From Peptoniphilaceae bacterium (GTDB lineage: Bacteria > Bacillota > Clostridia > Tissierellales > Peptoniphilaceae), in assembly GCA_902363535.1 (NCBI GenBank), contig CABJAE010000011.1:13490-77489 (forward strand): a stretch of 64,000 nucleotides of DNA, written 5' to 3'. Positions within the stretch are counted from its first letter, which is position 1. Each line of letters starts with the position of its first letter. The translations under genes and the position numbers were made by a program. The notes beneath the pieces are model-generated. The model searched no databases and was not told the DNA's origin. It saw only the letters and a list, made by a program, of their open reading frames with translations. Shown here one piece after another: positions 26,201 through 35,343 of the stretch.

Positions 26201-27744
26201 TATTTGGCGTATTCGACGGCGCGGGTTTCGCGGATCACATTGACTTTGATCTGACCCGGGAAATCCAGCTGTGCCTCGATTTCGTTGGCGATGTTTCGAG
26301 CCGTGGTCACCATGTGGGCCTCGTCGATTTCTTTGGGCTTCACGATGATGCGCAGTTCCCGGCCGGCTTGGACGGCGTAGGATTTTTCGATGCCGTCGAA
26401 ACCGGTGGCGATTTCCTCCAGCTGTTCCAACCGCTTAATGTAGTTTTCGATGGTTTCCCGTCGTGCACCGGGTCGTGCCGCGCTGATGGCGTCGGCTGCC
26501 TGCACCAAGACGGATTCCAGTGAATCGAATTCCACATCGCCGTGGTGGGCCTCGATGCCGTTAATGACGGCTTCAGGCTCCTTGTAGCGCCTAGCCAGTT
26601 CCACACCTAATTCCACGTGGGGTCCTTCCACTTCGTGGTCGATGGACTTTCCTAAGTCGTGGAGCAGGCCGGCACGTCTGGCCAGTTTCGAGTCGATGCC
26701 GATTTCTTCGGCCAAATAGCCGGCAATTTTCGACACTTCCACGGAATGGCGCAAACAGTTTTGTCCAAAGCTGGTACGGAATTTTAAACGGCCAAGGTAC
26801 TTCACCAGTTCCGGGTGAAGGCCGTGAACGCCGGCTTCGAAGGCAGCTTCTTCGCCGCTTTCCTTGATGATCTCATCTACTTCCTGTCTCGCTTTTTCTA
26901 CCGTGTCTTCGATGCGCGTCGGGTGGATTCGTCCGTCGAGGACCAATTTTTCCAGAGTTAGGCGCGCGATTTCGCGGCGAATGGGGTTAAAGGAAGAGAC
27001 GACGACAGCTTCCGGCGTATCGTCGATGATTAAATCGACGCCGGTTAAGGCTTCGATGGCACGAATGTTTCGGCCTTCCCGACCGATGATGCGGCCCTTC
27101 ATTTCGTCGTTGGGCAAGTTCACCACGGAGACCGTGGACTCGGCCACTTCGTCGGCTGCGATCCGTTGAATGGCGTGAACGATAACGTCTTGAGCGATTT
27201 TTTTGCTTTCGTCTTTGACGTAGCGTTCGTATTCGCGAATCTTCACCGCCGATTCTTGGGTCAGCTCGTTTTCCAATTCATTGAGAAGAATTTGTTTGGC
27301 TTCCTCTTTGGATAAGCCGGAGATCCGTTGAATTTCTTCGGACTTCTTGTCCACCAATTCATCGATAAGATCTTCCTTCTCTTGAATGCGCGCTTGTTGG
27401 TCGAAAATCTGGCTTTCCTTTTTCTCCAAGGTCGCACTTTTCGATTGAAGCAAATCTTCCTTGGAATTTAAGCGATCTTCGTAGCGCTGCAGTTCGTTTT
27501 TTCGAGCATCACTTTCCTGTTGGACCGTATCCCGAAGCTTGTGTATTTCCTCTTTCGCTTGGAATAAAATATCGCGTTTATTGTTTTCGGCTTCACGTTC
27601 CGCATCAATAATGATATTCTTTGCTAGTTCTTCCGCATGATTGAGCTTTCCTTCAGCCAATGTTTTGCGTAAAAAATAACCAATAGCTACTCCGAGGATT
27701 CCAAATACCAATGCCCCCAGAATAGATACCAAATATGCGGGCAT
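26200..27744 (-). CDS. rny: Ribonuclease Y
   Basis: A 514-residue membrane-bound endoribonuclease that starts mRNA decay in Bacillota. Order: one N-terminal membrane helix (about residues 3-25), a long coiled coil (about 30-190), a KH domain ([13 protein letters not shown]) and an HD domain ([10 protein letters not shown]). The GTG at 27753 is also in frame, but the ATG at 27744 lies eight bases after AAGGAGG. It has its own promoter and terminator, downstream of the split SbcC-like genes. Confidence 0.95.
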   Translation of the reverse strand: MPAYLVSILGALVFGILGVAIGYFLRKTLAEGKLNHAEELAKNIIIDAEREAENNKRDILFQAKEEIHKLRDTVQQESDARKNELQRYEDRLNSKEDLLQSKSATLEKKESQIFDQQARIQEKEDLIDELVDKKSEEIQRISGLSKEEAKQILLNELENELTQESAVKIREYERYVKDESKKIAQDVIVHAIQRIAADEVAESTVSVVNLPNDEMKGRIIGREGRNIRAIEALTGVDLIIDDTPEAVVVSSFNPIRREIARLTLEKLVLDGRIHPTRIEDTVEKARQEVDEIIKESGEEAAFEAGVHGLHPELVKYLGRLKFRTSFGQNCLRHSVEVSKIAGYLAEEIGIDSKLARRAGLLHDLGKSIDHEVEGPHVELGVELARRYKEPEAVINGIEAHHGDVEFDSLESVLVQAADAISAARPGARRETIENYIKRLEQLEEIATGFDGIEKSYAVQAGRELRIIVKPKEIDEAHMVTTARNIANEIEAQLDFPGQIKVNVIRETRAVEYAK

Positions 27745-27799
27745 ATGGAACACCTCCTTATTTAATTTTCATGATTCAAATGGTATAAACCACTTGTTT

Positions 27800-27808
27800 A
27801 TTATATCA
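27800..27808 (-). promoter_or_regulatory. Predicted extended -10 promoter of rny
   Basis: Minus strand TGA followed by TATAAT (27800-27805), after the terminator of the preceding operon. The -35 match is poor. Confidence 0.5.
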
Positions 27809-27859
27809 TAATTTGAATCTTTTGTTTCGATGATTTCTTTTCGCCACATTCTTTGCAGT

Positions 27860-27884
27860 AAAAAAAGGACCGCATGGCAGTCCC
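27860..27884 (-). terminator. Rho-independent terminator after the split SbcC-like genes
   Basis: Read leftward, GGACTGC pairs with GCGGTCC (one T-G pair) around a CAT loop and is followed by seven T residues. It closes the ftsK-recA-sbcD-like operon. Confidence 0.85.
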
Positions 27885-27891
27885 TTGTACG

Positions 27892-28554
27892 TTAGGATTC
27901 GTCGGTCTCGGCGATGATTTCAACGACTTCGCTGATGCCGTTTCGTATATCCACGCGAAAGGCTTTGTCGCAAATGTTTGTCAGATAATCGTTGTGGGTG
28001 ACCATAATGATTTGCCTGGAAAAAAGACGGGAACATTCCTTTACAAATTCCCCCATATTAAAGATGTAATCGTCGCTGATGTGCTTTCCGGGCTCGTCGA
28101 GGAAGAGGGGTCCGTCCATTTTCGGCCGGTGGTTTTCCAAAAAGGCGATGCGCAGAGCGAGGCTCACGATGTCTACGACGCCGCCGCCACGACTCATCTC
28201 CGGCTTCGTCTTTACTTTGTATTCTCCGTAATCGGATTCCACGAAAAACTCGGCGATAGGAAGTCCACGCTTTTCGGAGAGGTCTACGATAAACCTGGAG
28301 CTGTTTTGCATAATGTAGGCGATGGATTGGGTGACGATGTCTTCGATTTGGTGCGTGGCTTGGTTTCTGGAAAAGTCGGCGGCCTTTTGCAAAAGAAAGA
28401 CCACGCCGCTGAGCTTCTTCTCTTCCGCTTCCACTTCTCTGATCCCCTGCCTCTTTTTTTCCACCTGATCGAGAATGGAATCGCGAATGCCCTCCCGGCG
28501 GCTAACCTCTTTTGAAAAGGACTCAAACCGCTTATAGGCTTCTTCGTAGGTCAT
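27892..28554 (-). CDS. SbcC/Rad50-like ATPase, C-terminal half as a separate protein
   Basis: A 220-residue protein with a short helical N-terminus (about 1-75) and an ABC-type C-terminal half: signature SRGGG near residues 121-125, Walker B GPLFLDEP near 148-155 and the switch histidine in MVTHND near 187. It has no Walker A, which is instead in the protein encoded at 28792-30231. The two, with the small coiled-coil protein between, should rebuild a Rad50/SbcC ATPase. The ATG overlaps the upstream stop (ATGA). The signature reads SRGGG rather than the usual SGGE, a feature to check. Last gene of the operon. Confidence 0.78.
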   Translation of the reverse strand: MTYEEAYKRFESFSKEVSRREGIRDSILDQVEKKRQGIREVEAEEKKLSGVVFLLQKAADFSRNQATHQIEDIVTQSIAYIMQNSSRFIVDLSEKRGLPIAEFFVESDYGEYKVKTKPEMSRGGGVVDIVSLALRIAFLENHRPKMDGPLFLDEPGKHISDDYIFNMGEFVKECSRLFSRQIIMVTHNDYLTNICDKAFRVDIRNGISEVVEIIAETDES

Positions 28555-28790
28555 GCTTTATCCTCGGGGAGAAGTTTTTCCGCTTCGTCGAGCAGACGAA
28601 GGATTTCGGATTCCATGCGCTTGATTTCATCTTCCAAGGTCGCGGGATCGAAGCCCAGGGCTTTGATTTTTTCGTTTAATTCCTTTTCTTCCCGCTCCAG
28701 CTCTTCCATGCGCCACTCGGCGCGTTTGCGCGTGTCCTTTGCCTGCTCGTAGCGCTGATTTAATTCGCTGATCCGTTGTTCTAAATTCAT
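28551..28790 (-). CDS. 79-residue coiled-coil protein within the split SbcC-like operon
   Basis: A strongly charged, wholly helical protein with heptad-like Leu/Ile spacing, for instance RMEELEREEKELNEKIKALG and IKRMESEILRLLDEAEKLL. No catalytic motif is seen. The ATG at 28790 follows GAGG, and the gene begins two bases from the stop of the upstream ATPase half and overlaps the downstream half. Inference: it supplies part of the returning coil or bridges the two ATPase halves. An earlier in-frame start at 28832 lies inside the upstream gene. Confidence 0.7.
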   Translation of the reverse strand: MNLEQRISELNQRYEQAKDTRKRAEWRMEELEREEKELNEKIKALGFDPATLEDEIKRMESEILRLLDEAEKLLPEDKA

Positions 28791-28791
28791 C

Positions 28792-30231
28792 CTAATCCTC
28801 CAAACTATGCTTAATGGCGTGCAGGGCCCCATCGTCTATGGGCTGTTTACACAAAGGGCAGGTGCCGGCCTCGGAAAGGCCGTTTAAGTACGCGTCCATG
28901 GCCCGTCGATCGTCGTCGACGAAGCGGGAAAGATCGGCCGAAAGCTTTTCTTTTTCATGATTGAGCCTTTTTTGTTCCTGTAAAAGAGCATGAAGGGATC
29001 GATCTTTTTCCAGTGCTTCCGTCATTTGACCGTTTAGTTTCTCCAGGCCGTCCAATTGACTGAAGCGAGCCAGGAAGGCTTCCCCCATTTTTATTCGCGC
29101 GTTTAATTCCTGAAAAGCCGCCAGCAAACTTCTGTAATCGATGAGCTTATTGTACTTCTTTTGAACTTCCATGGATAGAATGGCACCGAGGCCTTTTGTC
29201 GCATCCAGAATCTTCTGATTTGTCGTTTTCGCCTTTTGAGCTGCTGCGAGGGAAAGATACAGGGGTAGAATATTGTCGTAGGTATTTTTAACTTCCCTCA
29301 TTTCGCGAACCTTCTCCCGAAGCGTCTCCACATTTTCGTAATTTTCAAGCACCGATGCGGTGGTCTTCCGATTGAATGCATTTTGTTTAAACAGATCTGA
29401 GAGGAGGCGCTCCCTGCCGTATTGACTTACCTTGTTTTGCAGGGAGGAAATATTTTCTCCCAATAGATCCAGTACGGCGTAGCGCTTTAAGATGTCTTCC
29501 GCCTTCCGCCGATTTTCTCTGATGGAGATGCGTTCTTGCCTATACGCCTCTGCCAATTCCATCTTTTCCCGAAGGTCCGATACGGCAAAAAGGATTTCGC
29601 TCACTTTTTCCCGAACGGCGATTTCCTCGTCCAAATCCGAAAAGGCTTTGAGGGAATCTTCCGTTTCCTGTAAATCGGCCTCGAGCATCTCCCGGCGTAT
29701 GGCGATTTGTTTTTTGTCGCGAAGGGTGTCACGCATGGTTTCGTCTAACAAATCCACGCCCACCATGCGTCCGATGGCCTGGGCCTTGTATGCGTCGGTT
29801 TCCTGAAGGAGAAAGGGCCCGTCCAGTTGATCGGAAAAGTTCAGAGGCAGGGATTTTTTATCGTCCAGCATAACCTTTTTAATTCCGATCGCTTCTTCGA
29901 TTTCAGCGGGTACGTTTTTTCCGAAGCCCTCGAAGATCAACTCTTCTTCACCCGGTTGTCGCAAAATGTATTGATTCTTCGAGCGAGTGCGTTTGCGCTC
30001 CACTTCCACCTTGTTTTGAAAGCGGACAGTGACGGATACCTCCGACTCTCCTTCACGCACGAATTCCACGCCGGAGGGATCGTTAAACATGTTCCAACGC
30101 AGGGCCCGCATGATCGCTGTCTTGCCGCTGTCTGAAGGGCCTACGATGACATTGACGCCTTTAGAAAGAGAAAGTTCGGAGTACATGTGGGATTGAAAAT
30201 TCACGAGAATGATTTTTTCGATGGAATTCAA
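28792..30231 (-). CDS. SbcC/Rad50-like ATPase, N-terminal half with CxxC hook
   Basis: A 479-residue protein with an AAA_23-type N-terminus: Walker A GPSDSGKT at residues 31-38 and a Q-loop-like LNFSDQLDGPFLLQE near 150-165. A long coiled coil follows (about 175-445), then a zinc-hook-like CPLC at 458-461 close to the C-terminus. There is no signature motif or Walker B, which are in the protein at 27892-28554. The ATG overlaps the stop of the SbcD-like nuclease gene (ATGA). It reads as one arm of a Rad50-type molecule ending just after the hook. Confidence 0.8.
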   Translation of the reverse strand: MNSIEKIILVNFQSHMYSELSLSKGVNVIVGPSDSGKTAIMRALRWNMFNDPSGVEFVREGESEVSVTVRFQNKVEVERKRTRSKNQYILRQPGEEELIFEGFGKNVPAEIEEAIGIKKVMLDDKKSLPLNFSDQLDGPFLLQETDAYKAQAIGRMVGVDLLDETMRDTLRDKKQIAIRREMLEADLQETEDSLKAFSDLDEEIAVREKVSEILFAVSDLREKMELAEAYRQERISIRENRRKAEDILKRYAVLDLLGENISSLQNKVSQYGRERLLSDLFKQNAFNRKTTASVLENYENVETLREKVREMREVKNTYDNILPLYLSLAAAQKAKTTNQKILDATKGLGAILSMEVQKKYNKLIDYRSLLAAFQELNARIKMGEAFLARFSQLDGLEKLNGQMTEALEKDRSLHALLQEQKRLNHEKEKLSADLSRFVDDDRRAMDAYLNGLSEAGTCPLCKQPIDDGALHAIKHSLED

Positions 30232-31208
30232 AGGATACTCCTCCTCTCCTGAACTTCGGCGATACGCTTCATGGCTTCTTTTTTTATGGCAGGATCCAAA
30301 TTTTCGTTAGCGGAGATGTCGGCCAGGAGATCGAAGAAGTTTATGCGGTCGTAATTTCCCGAGCGGTCGATGGATTCCTTAAATTCCGCCAATTCCTGCC
30401 TCTTAAATTTATGCATCTCGATTTCCCTTCGGTCCAAGACCTCGGGGCCCGGCAAGGCGGATCTTAAATCCCGCACCTCGATGGCAGCCTTGTTCTTTTT
30501 CACGTCGATAAGAACGATCTTGGGCCGCCGTTTCAGCTCTTTCATGGAATTTGAAATCCGAACCATGGCGCCGGGATTGAGAAATGATTTTCCGTCTACT
30601 TCCGTCAGCGGAAAACCGTCGTGTAAGTGGCCGCACAAAGTTAAATCGGCTTTTGTATCTTTAATGTCGTCGATGGTCGTATGGGAAAACATAGCCCTTA
30701 CCTCGCCGGCCATTAAAAAGCCGTGAACCAGATGAATGGCATAGTCCGTATCGGGATCTCGTTCATCGACGATGTAAAGATGCCGGTTTTCCTGCCGATC
30801 CAGACCGTACATATAGGGGGATCCGCTTAACTGAACCGTGGTCTCCTCGTCTTTTAAAAGGATTCTCCGGTGGTTAATTAAATGAATGATGCCTAAGGTG
30901 TCCAAAAGTCCCATCATGGTCCTGGGCAGTGTGACGGGGTTGTGGCCGTAGATGTCGTGATTGCCGCTGATGGCATATATGGGCGCGGAGAATCCCTTTA
31001 AAATAGGAATGATCTCGTTCATTACGGAAATGGAAACGTCCGGGCGATCGAAAAGATCGCCGCCGTGTAAAATATAATCCACCGATTCTTCCCGCGCCAC
31101 GGATTGAATTTCCTGTAATTTAATTTTGACCGTATGGAAAAACGAATCCGTTCTGGATTTCGGATTCGTTCCTCGAATATGACTATCTGTGAAGTACAGG
31201 AATTTCAA
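30228..31208 (-). CDS. SbcD/Mre11-like metallophosphoesterase
   Basis: A 326-residue calcineurin-like phosphoesterase with all metal motifs: TDSH (residues 7-10), HGGDLFDR (about 48-55), SGNHD (about 81-85), HLVHGF (His162) and GHLHDG (193-198). A helical C-terminal tail (about 270-326), like the Rad50-binding region of Mre11, follows the capping part. Such proteins are exo- and endonucleases that clean DNA ends with an SMC-like ATPase partner, here encoded next. It begins three bases after recA, so double-strand break processing is the likely role. Confidence 0.83.
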   Translation of the reverse strand: MKFLYFTDSHIRGTNPKSRTDSFFHTVKIKLQEIQSVAREESVDYILHGGDLFDRPDVSISVMNEIIPILKGFSAPIYAISGNHDIYGHNPVTLPRTMMGLLDTLGIIHLINHRRILLKDEETTVQLSGSPYMYGLDRQENRHLYIVDERDPDTDYAIHLVHGFLMAGEVRAMFSHTTIDDIKDTKADLTLCGHLHDGFPLTEVDGKSFLNPGAMVRISNSMKELKRRPKIVLIDVKKNKAAIEVRDLRSALPGPEVLDRREIEMHKFKRQELAEFKESIDRSGNYDRINFFDLLADISANENLDPAIKKEAMKRIAEVQERRSIL

Positions 31209-31211
31209 CGA

Positions 31212-32249
31212 CTATTCCTCCTCGGAAGGTTCGCCTGCCTCGTTTTCGTTGCTGTGTTTGTTGCCCAGTTTGTAGTGAATGCGGACTTTTTCGTCGATTT
31301 CGTCTAAGAGATCGGCATTTTCCTGTAAATAGGCCTTGGAATTTTCGCGCCCCTGACCGAGTTTGACGTCGCCATAGCCGAACCAGGAACCGGATTTTTC
31401 CACGATGCCCGCTTCCACGGCGGCATCCAAAATAGAGCCCACTTTGGAAATGCCCGTGCCGTACATAATATCGAATTCCGCCTTTTTAAAGGGGGGCGCT
31501 ACTTTGTTTTTCACGACCTTCACGCGGACGCGGTTACCGATAATTTCATCGCCTTTTTTCAAGCTGTCTATGCGGCGAATATCCATGCGCACGGAAGTGA
31601 AGAATTTCAGGGCGCGGCCGCCGGTGGTGGTTTCCGGATTGCCGAACATGACGCCGATTTTTTCGCGCAATTGATTGATGAAAATTACGGATGCCTTGGA
31701 TTTGCTGATGGCGCCTGTTAATTTTCTGAGCCCTTGGCTCATGAGCCGAGCCTGCAGACCCATATGGCTGTCTCCCATTTCGCCTTCGATTTCCGCTTTC
31801 GGCACCAGTGCCGCCACGGAGTCTACGACGATTAAATCCACGGCATTGCTCCTGACCAAGCTTTCGGTAATTTCGAGGGCCTGTTCCCCGGTGTCCGGTT
31901 GAGAGATGATTAAATTTTCCGTATCGACGCCCAGATTCTTGCTGTACTGAGGGTCGAGAGCGTGTTCCGCGTCAATAAAAGCCGCCGTGCCGCCGAGCTT
32001 TTGCGCTTCGGCGATCATGTGCAGGGCCAGTGTGGTCTTACCGGAAGATTCGGGGCCGTAAATTTCGATGATGCGGCCTCTGGGGATGCCGCCGATTCCC
32101 AAGGCGATATCCAAACTTAAGGCGCCGGTGGGAATGGATTCGATGTTTAAATTGGCGTTTTCGCCCAGGCGCATAATGGCGCCTTTGCCGTATTCCTTCT
32201 CAATTTTCGCGATGGCATCGTCTAATGCTTTTTTTCTACTCTCGTCCAT
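31212..32249 (-). CDS. recA: Recombinase RecA
   Basis: A 345-residue RecA with Walker A GPESSGKT (residues 65-72), the [12 protein letters not shown]alker B region and the L2 loop near [19 protein letters not shown] sequence. It forms the filament for strand exchange and for LexA cleavage. It overlaps cinA by 14 bases and has no promoter of its own, so its expression should follow the ftsK promoter with its LexA-type box and any internal promoter not recognised here. Confidence 0.98.
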   Translation of the reverse strand: MDESRKKALDDAIAKIEKEYGKGAIMRLGENANLNIESIPTGALSLDIALGIGGIPRGRIIEIYGPESSGKTTLALHMIAEAQKLGGTAAFIDAEHALDPQYSKNLGVDTENLIISQPDTGEQALEITESLVRSNAVDLIVVDSVAALVPKAEIEGEMGDSHMGLQARLMSQGLRKLTGAISKSKASVIFINQLREKIGVMFGNPETTTGGRALKFFTSVRMDIRRIDSLKKGDEIIGNRVRVKVVKNKVAPPFKKAEFDIMYGTGISKVGSILDAAVEAGIVEKSGSWFGYGDVKLGQGRENSKAYLQENADLLDEIDEKVRIHYKLGNKHSNENEAGEPSEEE

Positions 32250-33492
32250 GTGCCTCTCCTAACTCGTGTAATAAAATCCTCGCCAAAATGTATTTCGAAC
32301 TGCGATATTGAATCGTGGTGCGATCGTCTTTGTACATGCGGCTCTCCCGCAAGACTTCTTCTCCGTCTTTTCGAATAGAGTAAATAACCGTGCCCACATC
32401 TTTTCCCGTCGCCGATTCCGGGCCGGCCTCGCCGGTGGTGGCGACGCAGTAGGTGCTCTTCGTTTTTTCGAAAAGGCCTAGGCTCATCTCAGAAGCCACC
32501 GCTTCGGAGACCACGGTGTCTTTTGAAATGGTGTCGGGATTTACACAGAGCAGCTTTTCCTTCACCTCGTCGCTGTAAGTGATGTAGCTTTCGTGAAGCA
32601 CATTGCTTGCGCCGGCCACGGAGGTGATCATGTGGGCCATGTTTCCTCCGGTCACCGATTCGGCAAAGCTGATGGTAAACTTCTCTTCCGCCAGGCAATC
32701 AACCAAAGTTTCGAAGACGTCTCTTTCTCCGTCGCCGTAGATATACTCGGAAAAGAGTTCCCGAAGGGCGCGGAGAGCTTCTACGTATTCTTTTTCGATG
32801 ATCTCGGCTTCGGCCTCGTCCTCCGCGTGGGCGATAACTTTTATTTCCACTTCTCCGGTTTTGGCAAAGGTGTTGATTTCCACGTTTTCCGTTTCGATCT
32901 TTGCCTCCCGGAACATGGACTCACATTTGGATTCGCCGATATTTACCAGACGCAAACTTGTAATGAAGTTCTTTCCGTGGACCGGATTTAGATAATTGGC
33001 TGCGATATCGTCCGCCATGGGCTCAAATTCCCGCGGCGGCCCGGGGAGCATAAAAAATTGCTTGCCTTCGTAGTTCAGCATGCATCCCGGCGCCGTTCCC
33101 TTTGGATTGGGAATGACCACGGCGCCTTCGGGAAATTCCGCTTGGCGCTTGTTGTTTTCCGTAATGTTTTTAGAAAAACTCATGGAGACATTGCGAATAT
33201 AGTCCCACTGTTTTTCGTCGAAAATCAAGGGCAAGTCCAAAGCGTGGGCCAGGGCCTGTTTCGTCATGTCGTCTTGCGTCGGTCCCAATCCGCCGCAGAG
33301 AAAGATTACATCGGACCGGGTAAGGGCCGTCTCGATGGCGTCTCGAATGGCTTCATACTTGTCCCTAACCGAGGCGTGATACTCCACATCGTAGCCGGCG
33401 TCGGTAAGTTTTTGTGACAGGTAGGGGCCATTGGTATTTAAAATGGATCCGATTAGTATTTCCGTTCCGATGGTTATGATTTCTGCTTTCAT
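32236..33492 (-). CDS. cinA: CinA-family protein (NMN deamidase/competence-damage)
   Basis: A 418-residue two-domain CinA. The N-terminal MoaB/MogA-like (COG1058) domain covers about residues 1-250, with [15 protein letters not shown] and GGLGPTQDD. The C-terminal CinA domain covers about 255-415, with FAESVTGG and ATTGEAGPE, and carries the NMN amidohydrolase activity known in homologues. The cinA-recA pairing is conserved in many bacteria. Confidence 0.93.
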   Translation of the reverse strand: MKAEIITIGTEILIGSILNTNGPYLSQKLTDAGYDVEYHASVRDKYEAIRDAIETALTRSDVIFLCGGLGPTQDDMTKQALAHALDLPLIFDEKQWDYIRNVSMSFSKNITENNKRQAEFPEGAVVIPNPKGTAPGCMLNYEGKQFFMLPGPPREFEPMADDIAANYLNPVHGKNFITSLRLVNIGESKCESMFREAKIETENVEINTFAKTGEVEIKVIAHAEDEAEAEIIEKEYVEALRALRELFSEYIYGDGERDVFETLVDCLAEEKFTISFAESVTGGNMAHMITSVAGASNVLHESYITYSDEVKEKLLCVNPDTISKDTVVSEAVASEMSLGLFEKTKSTYCVATTGEAGPESATGKDVGTVIYSIRKDGEEVLRESRMYKDDRTTIQYRSSKYILARILLHELGEAHGRE

Positions 33493-33500
33493 AGACGCTC

Positions 33501-34034
33501 CTATATATTTTCCAAATCCAGGACATCTTTATTCTTGATCAAGTAATCGACGCCGCTTAAAACCGTAAGCAGGACGGCGATGTAAAACAATACGACGCCG
33601 ATGTTTTCGGGAATAGGCGGTGAGAATAAAAGGGCAATTAAAGATGCCAGTTGCGTAATGGTTTTGATCTTTCCGAAGGGGCTCGCGGCAATGGTTACAT
33701 TGTCGGATGCGGCCAATATGCGAAAGCCCGTAATGGCCAATTCTCTGGCGACGATAATAATGACGCCCCACGCGGGAATAATGCCTTCTTCCACCAGCAT
33801 GATAAAGGCCGAGATCGTGAGCACTTTATCGGCCAAGGGATCGAGAAATTTTCCGAAGGTGGTTACGAGATTGTATTTTCGGGCCAAGTGGCCGTCGAGA
33901 AAATCCGTAAAGGCTGCCACGCAAAAGACGAGCGATGCAAGAAGGCGTGTGGCCGGTGTATTTAATAAAAAAAGAATGACAAAAACCGGCACCAAAAAGA
34001 GCCGCATAATCGTCAGCTTATTTGCAATGTTCAA
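33501..34034 (-). CDS. pgsA: CDP-diacylglycerol-glycerol-3-phosphate 3-phosphatidyltransferase
   Basis: A 177-residue membrane enzyme with about four to five helices that makes phosphatidylglycerol phosphate. The CDP-alcohol phosphotransferase signature is complete: DG-x2-AR, then G-x3-D-x3-D in the DFLDGHLARKY to FLDPLADK region. Family proteins begin MNIANKLT, which here corresponds to a TTG at 34034 following AGGTGG; the GTG at 34046 is an alternative. It overlaps rimO. Confidence 0.93.
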   Translation of the reverse strand: MNIANKLTIMRLFLVPVFVILFLLNTPATRLLASLVFCVAAFTDFLDGHLARKYNLVTTFGKFLDPLADKVLTISAFIMLVEEGIIPAWGVIIIVARELAITGFRILAASDNVTIAASPFGKIKTITQLASLIALLFSPPIPENIGVVLFYIAVLLTVLSGVDYLIKNKDVLDLENI

Positions 34035-35343
34035 GATAATCACCACCTAAATCATATGCCGTAGACTCGGTAATTTCAACTTTAATAAAGTCGCCGACGG
34101 CCAAATTTTCATCCGAGTAAATCAGTACCATGCCGTCGATATCCGGCGCGTCTAAATAGCTCCTGCCGATGGCTCCGTCTTCGGTGACTTCCGTAACCAA
34201 AACTTCCAAAACGCGGCCGATCTGTTTTTCCATGAGTTCTTCCGACTGTTCCATTTGCGCCGCCATAAAGGCCTCGACGCGGGCTTCTTTTCGATCATCG
34301 GGGACTTGATCTGCCATGGCGGAAGCCGGTGTGCCCTCCTCCCGAGAGTAAGCGAAGGCGCCGGCGCGCTCCAAGGGATAGTCGTTTAAGAAATCCAAGA
34401 CCTCTTGAAAATCCAACTCCGTCTCGCCGGGAAAGCCCAATAAGAAGGTGGAGCGTATGGCGATGTCAGGTATGGCGCGGCGAAGGCGCGTAATTAACGA
34501 TTCGATGGCGCGGCGATCGGTCTTTCGATTCATTCGCTTTAAAACGGGATCCGCCACGTGTTGAATGGGAATGTCGATGTAGGGAAGAATTTTCGGGTTG
34601 TCCCGCATTTCTTCAATAAGTTCATCGTCGAAGTGATCGGGGTAGGCGTAAAGTATTCGCACCCAACGCAGGTCCTCGATGGTTCTTAATTCCTTTAACA
34701 AATCCACCAGAGCATATCTGCCGTAGAGGTCGATGCCGTAGTCCGTCGTGTTTTGGCCGATAAGAATGACCTCGCGAGTGCCCCTTTTAACGAGATGGCG
34801 GATTTCATCCACTATATGCTCCATGGAGCGGCTGCGGTTGTTTCCCTTTAGGTAGGGAATGATGCAGTAGGCGCAGCGGTTGTTGCAGCCTTCCGAAATT
34901 TTTACGTATTCGGTAACGGACACCTCTTCCCTGCGGGCGTCTTCGATATAGTCGTTTTCAAGGGCGGCGGCATAAATAGGCTTTTCGTGGTTTTCCGCCT
35001 TTAGAATGGCCTCATTGATGGAGCGAATATGCCCCGGGCCGATGATGCCGTCGGCTTCGGGAATGGCTTCCAAAAGTTCATCGGGGTAGCGCTGGGCCAA
35101 ACATCCTGCGAGGAGCAGGGTTTCCAGTTTTCCCGATTCCTTTAGTTTGGCTAAATCCAAGATTGTGTCGATGGATTCTTCCTTTGCGGCATCGATAAAG
35201 CCGCAGGTGTTGACGACGATCACCTCGGCCTCCATCACTAGATCCGTAAAGGCAAAGCGAGACTCGTCTAAGACGCCGCGCATTTGTCCGGAATCGATGT
35301 CGTTTTTGGAACAGCCTAAGGTGACGATGGACACTTGTTTCAT
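34018..35343 (-). CDS. rimO: Ribosomal protein uS12 methylthiotransferase
   Basis: A 441-residue MiaB-like radical SAM enzyme: UPF0004 domain first (LGCSKNDIDSGQMRG), then the radical SAM CNNRCAYCIIPYLKG motif near residue 155 and a C-terminal TRAM domain. The SKN signature and the absence of MiaB-type features favour RimO, which modifies an Asp of ribosomal protein S12; true MiaB is at 13104-14480. It overlaps ftsK (ATGA) and pgsA. Confidence 0.93.
   Translation of the reverse strand: MKQVSIVTLGCSKNDIDSGQMRGVLDESRFAFTDLVMEAEVIVVNTCGFIDAAKEESIDTILDLAKLKESGKLETLLLAGCLAQRYPDELLEAIPEADGIIGPGHIRSINEAILKAENHEKPIYAAALENDYIEDARREEVSVTEYVKISEGCNNRCAYCIIPYLKGNNRSRSMEHIVDEIRHLVKRGTREVILIGQNTTDYGIDLYGRYALVDLLKELRTIEDLRWVRILYAYPDHFDDELIEEMRDNPKILPYIDIPIQHVADPVLKRMNRKTDRRAIESLITRLRRAIPDIAIRSTFLLGFPGETELDFQEVLDFLNDYPLERAGAFAYSREEGTPASAMADQVPDDRKEARVEAFMAAQMEQSEELMEKQIGRVLEVLVTEVTEDGAIGRSYLDAPDIDGMVLIYSDENLAVGDFIKVEITESTAYDLGGDYLEHCK

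Noticed and set aside
27874..28515. 213-residue plus-strand frame
   Set aside because: Antisense to the SbcC-like C-terminal half; the leftward frame carries ABC motifs, this one carries none.
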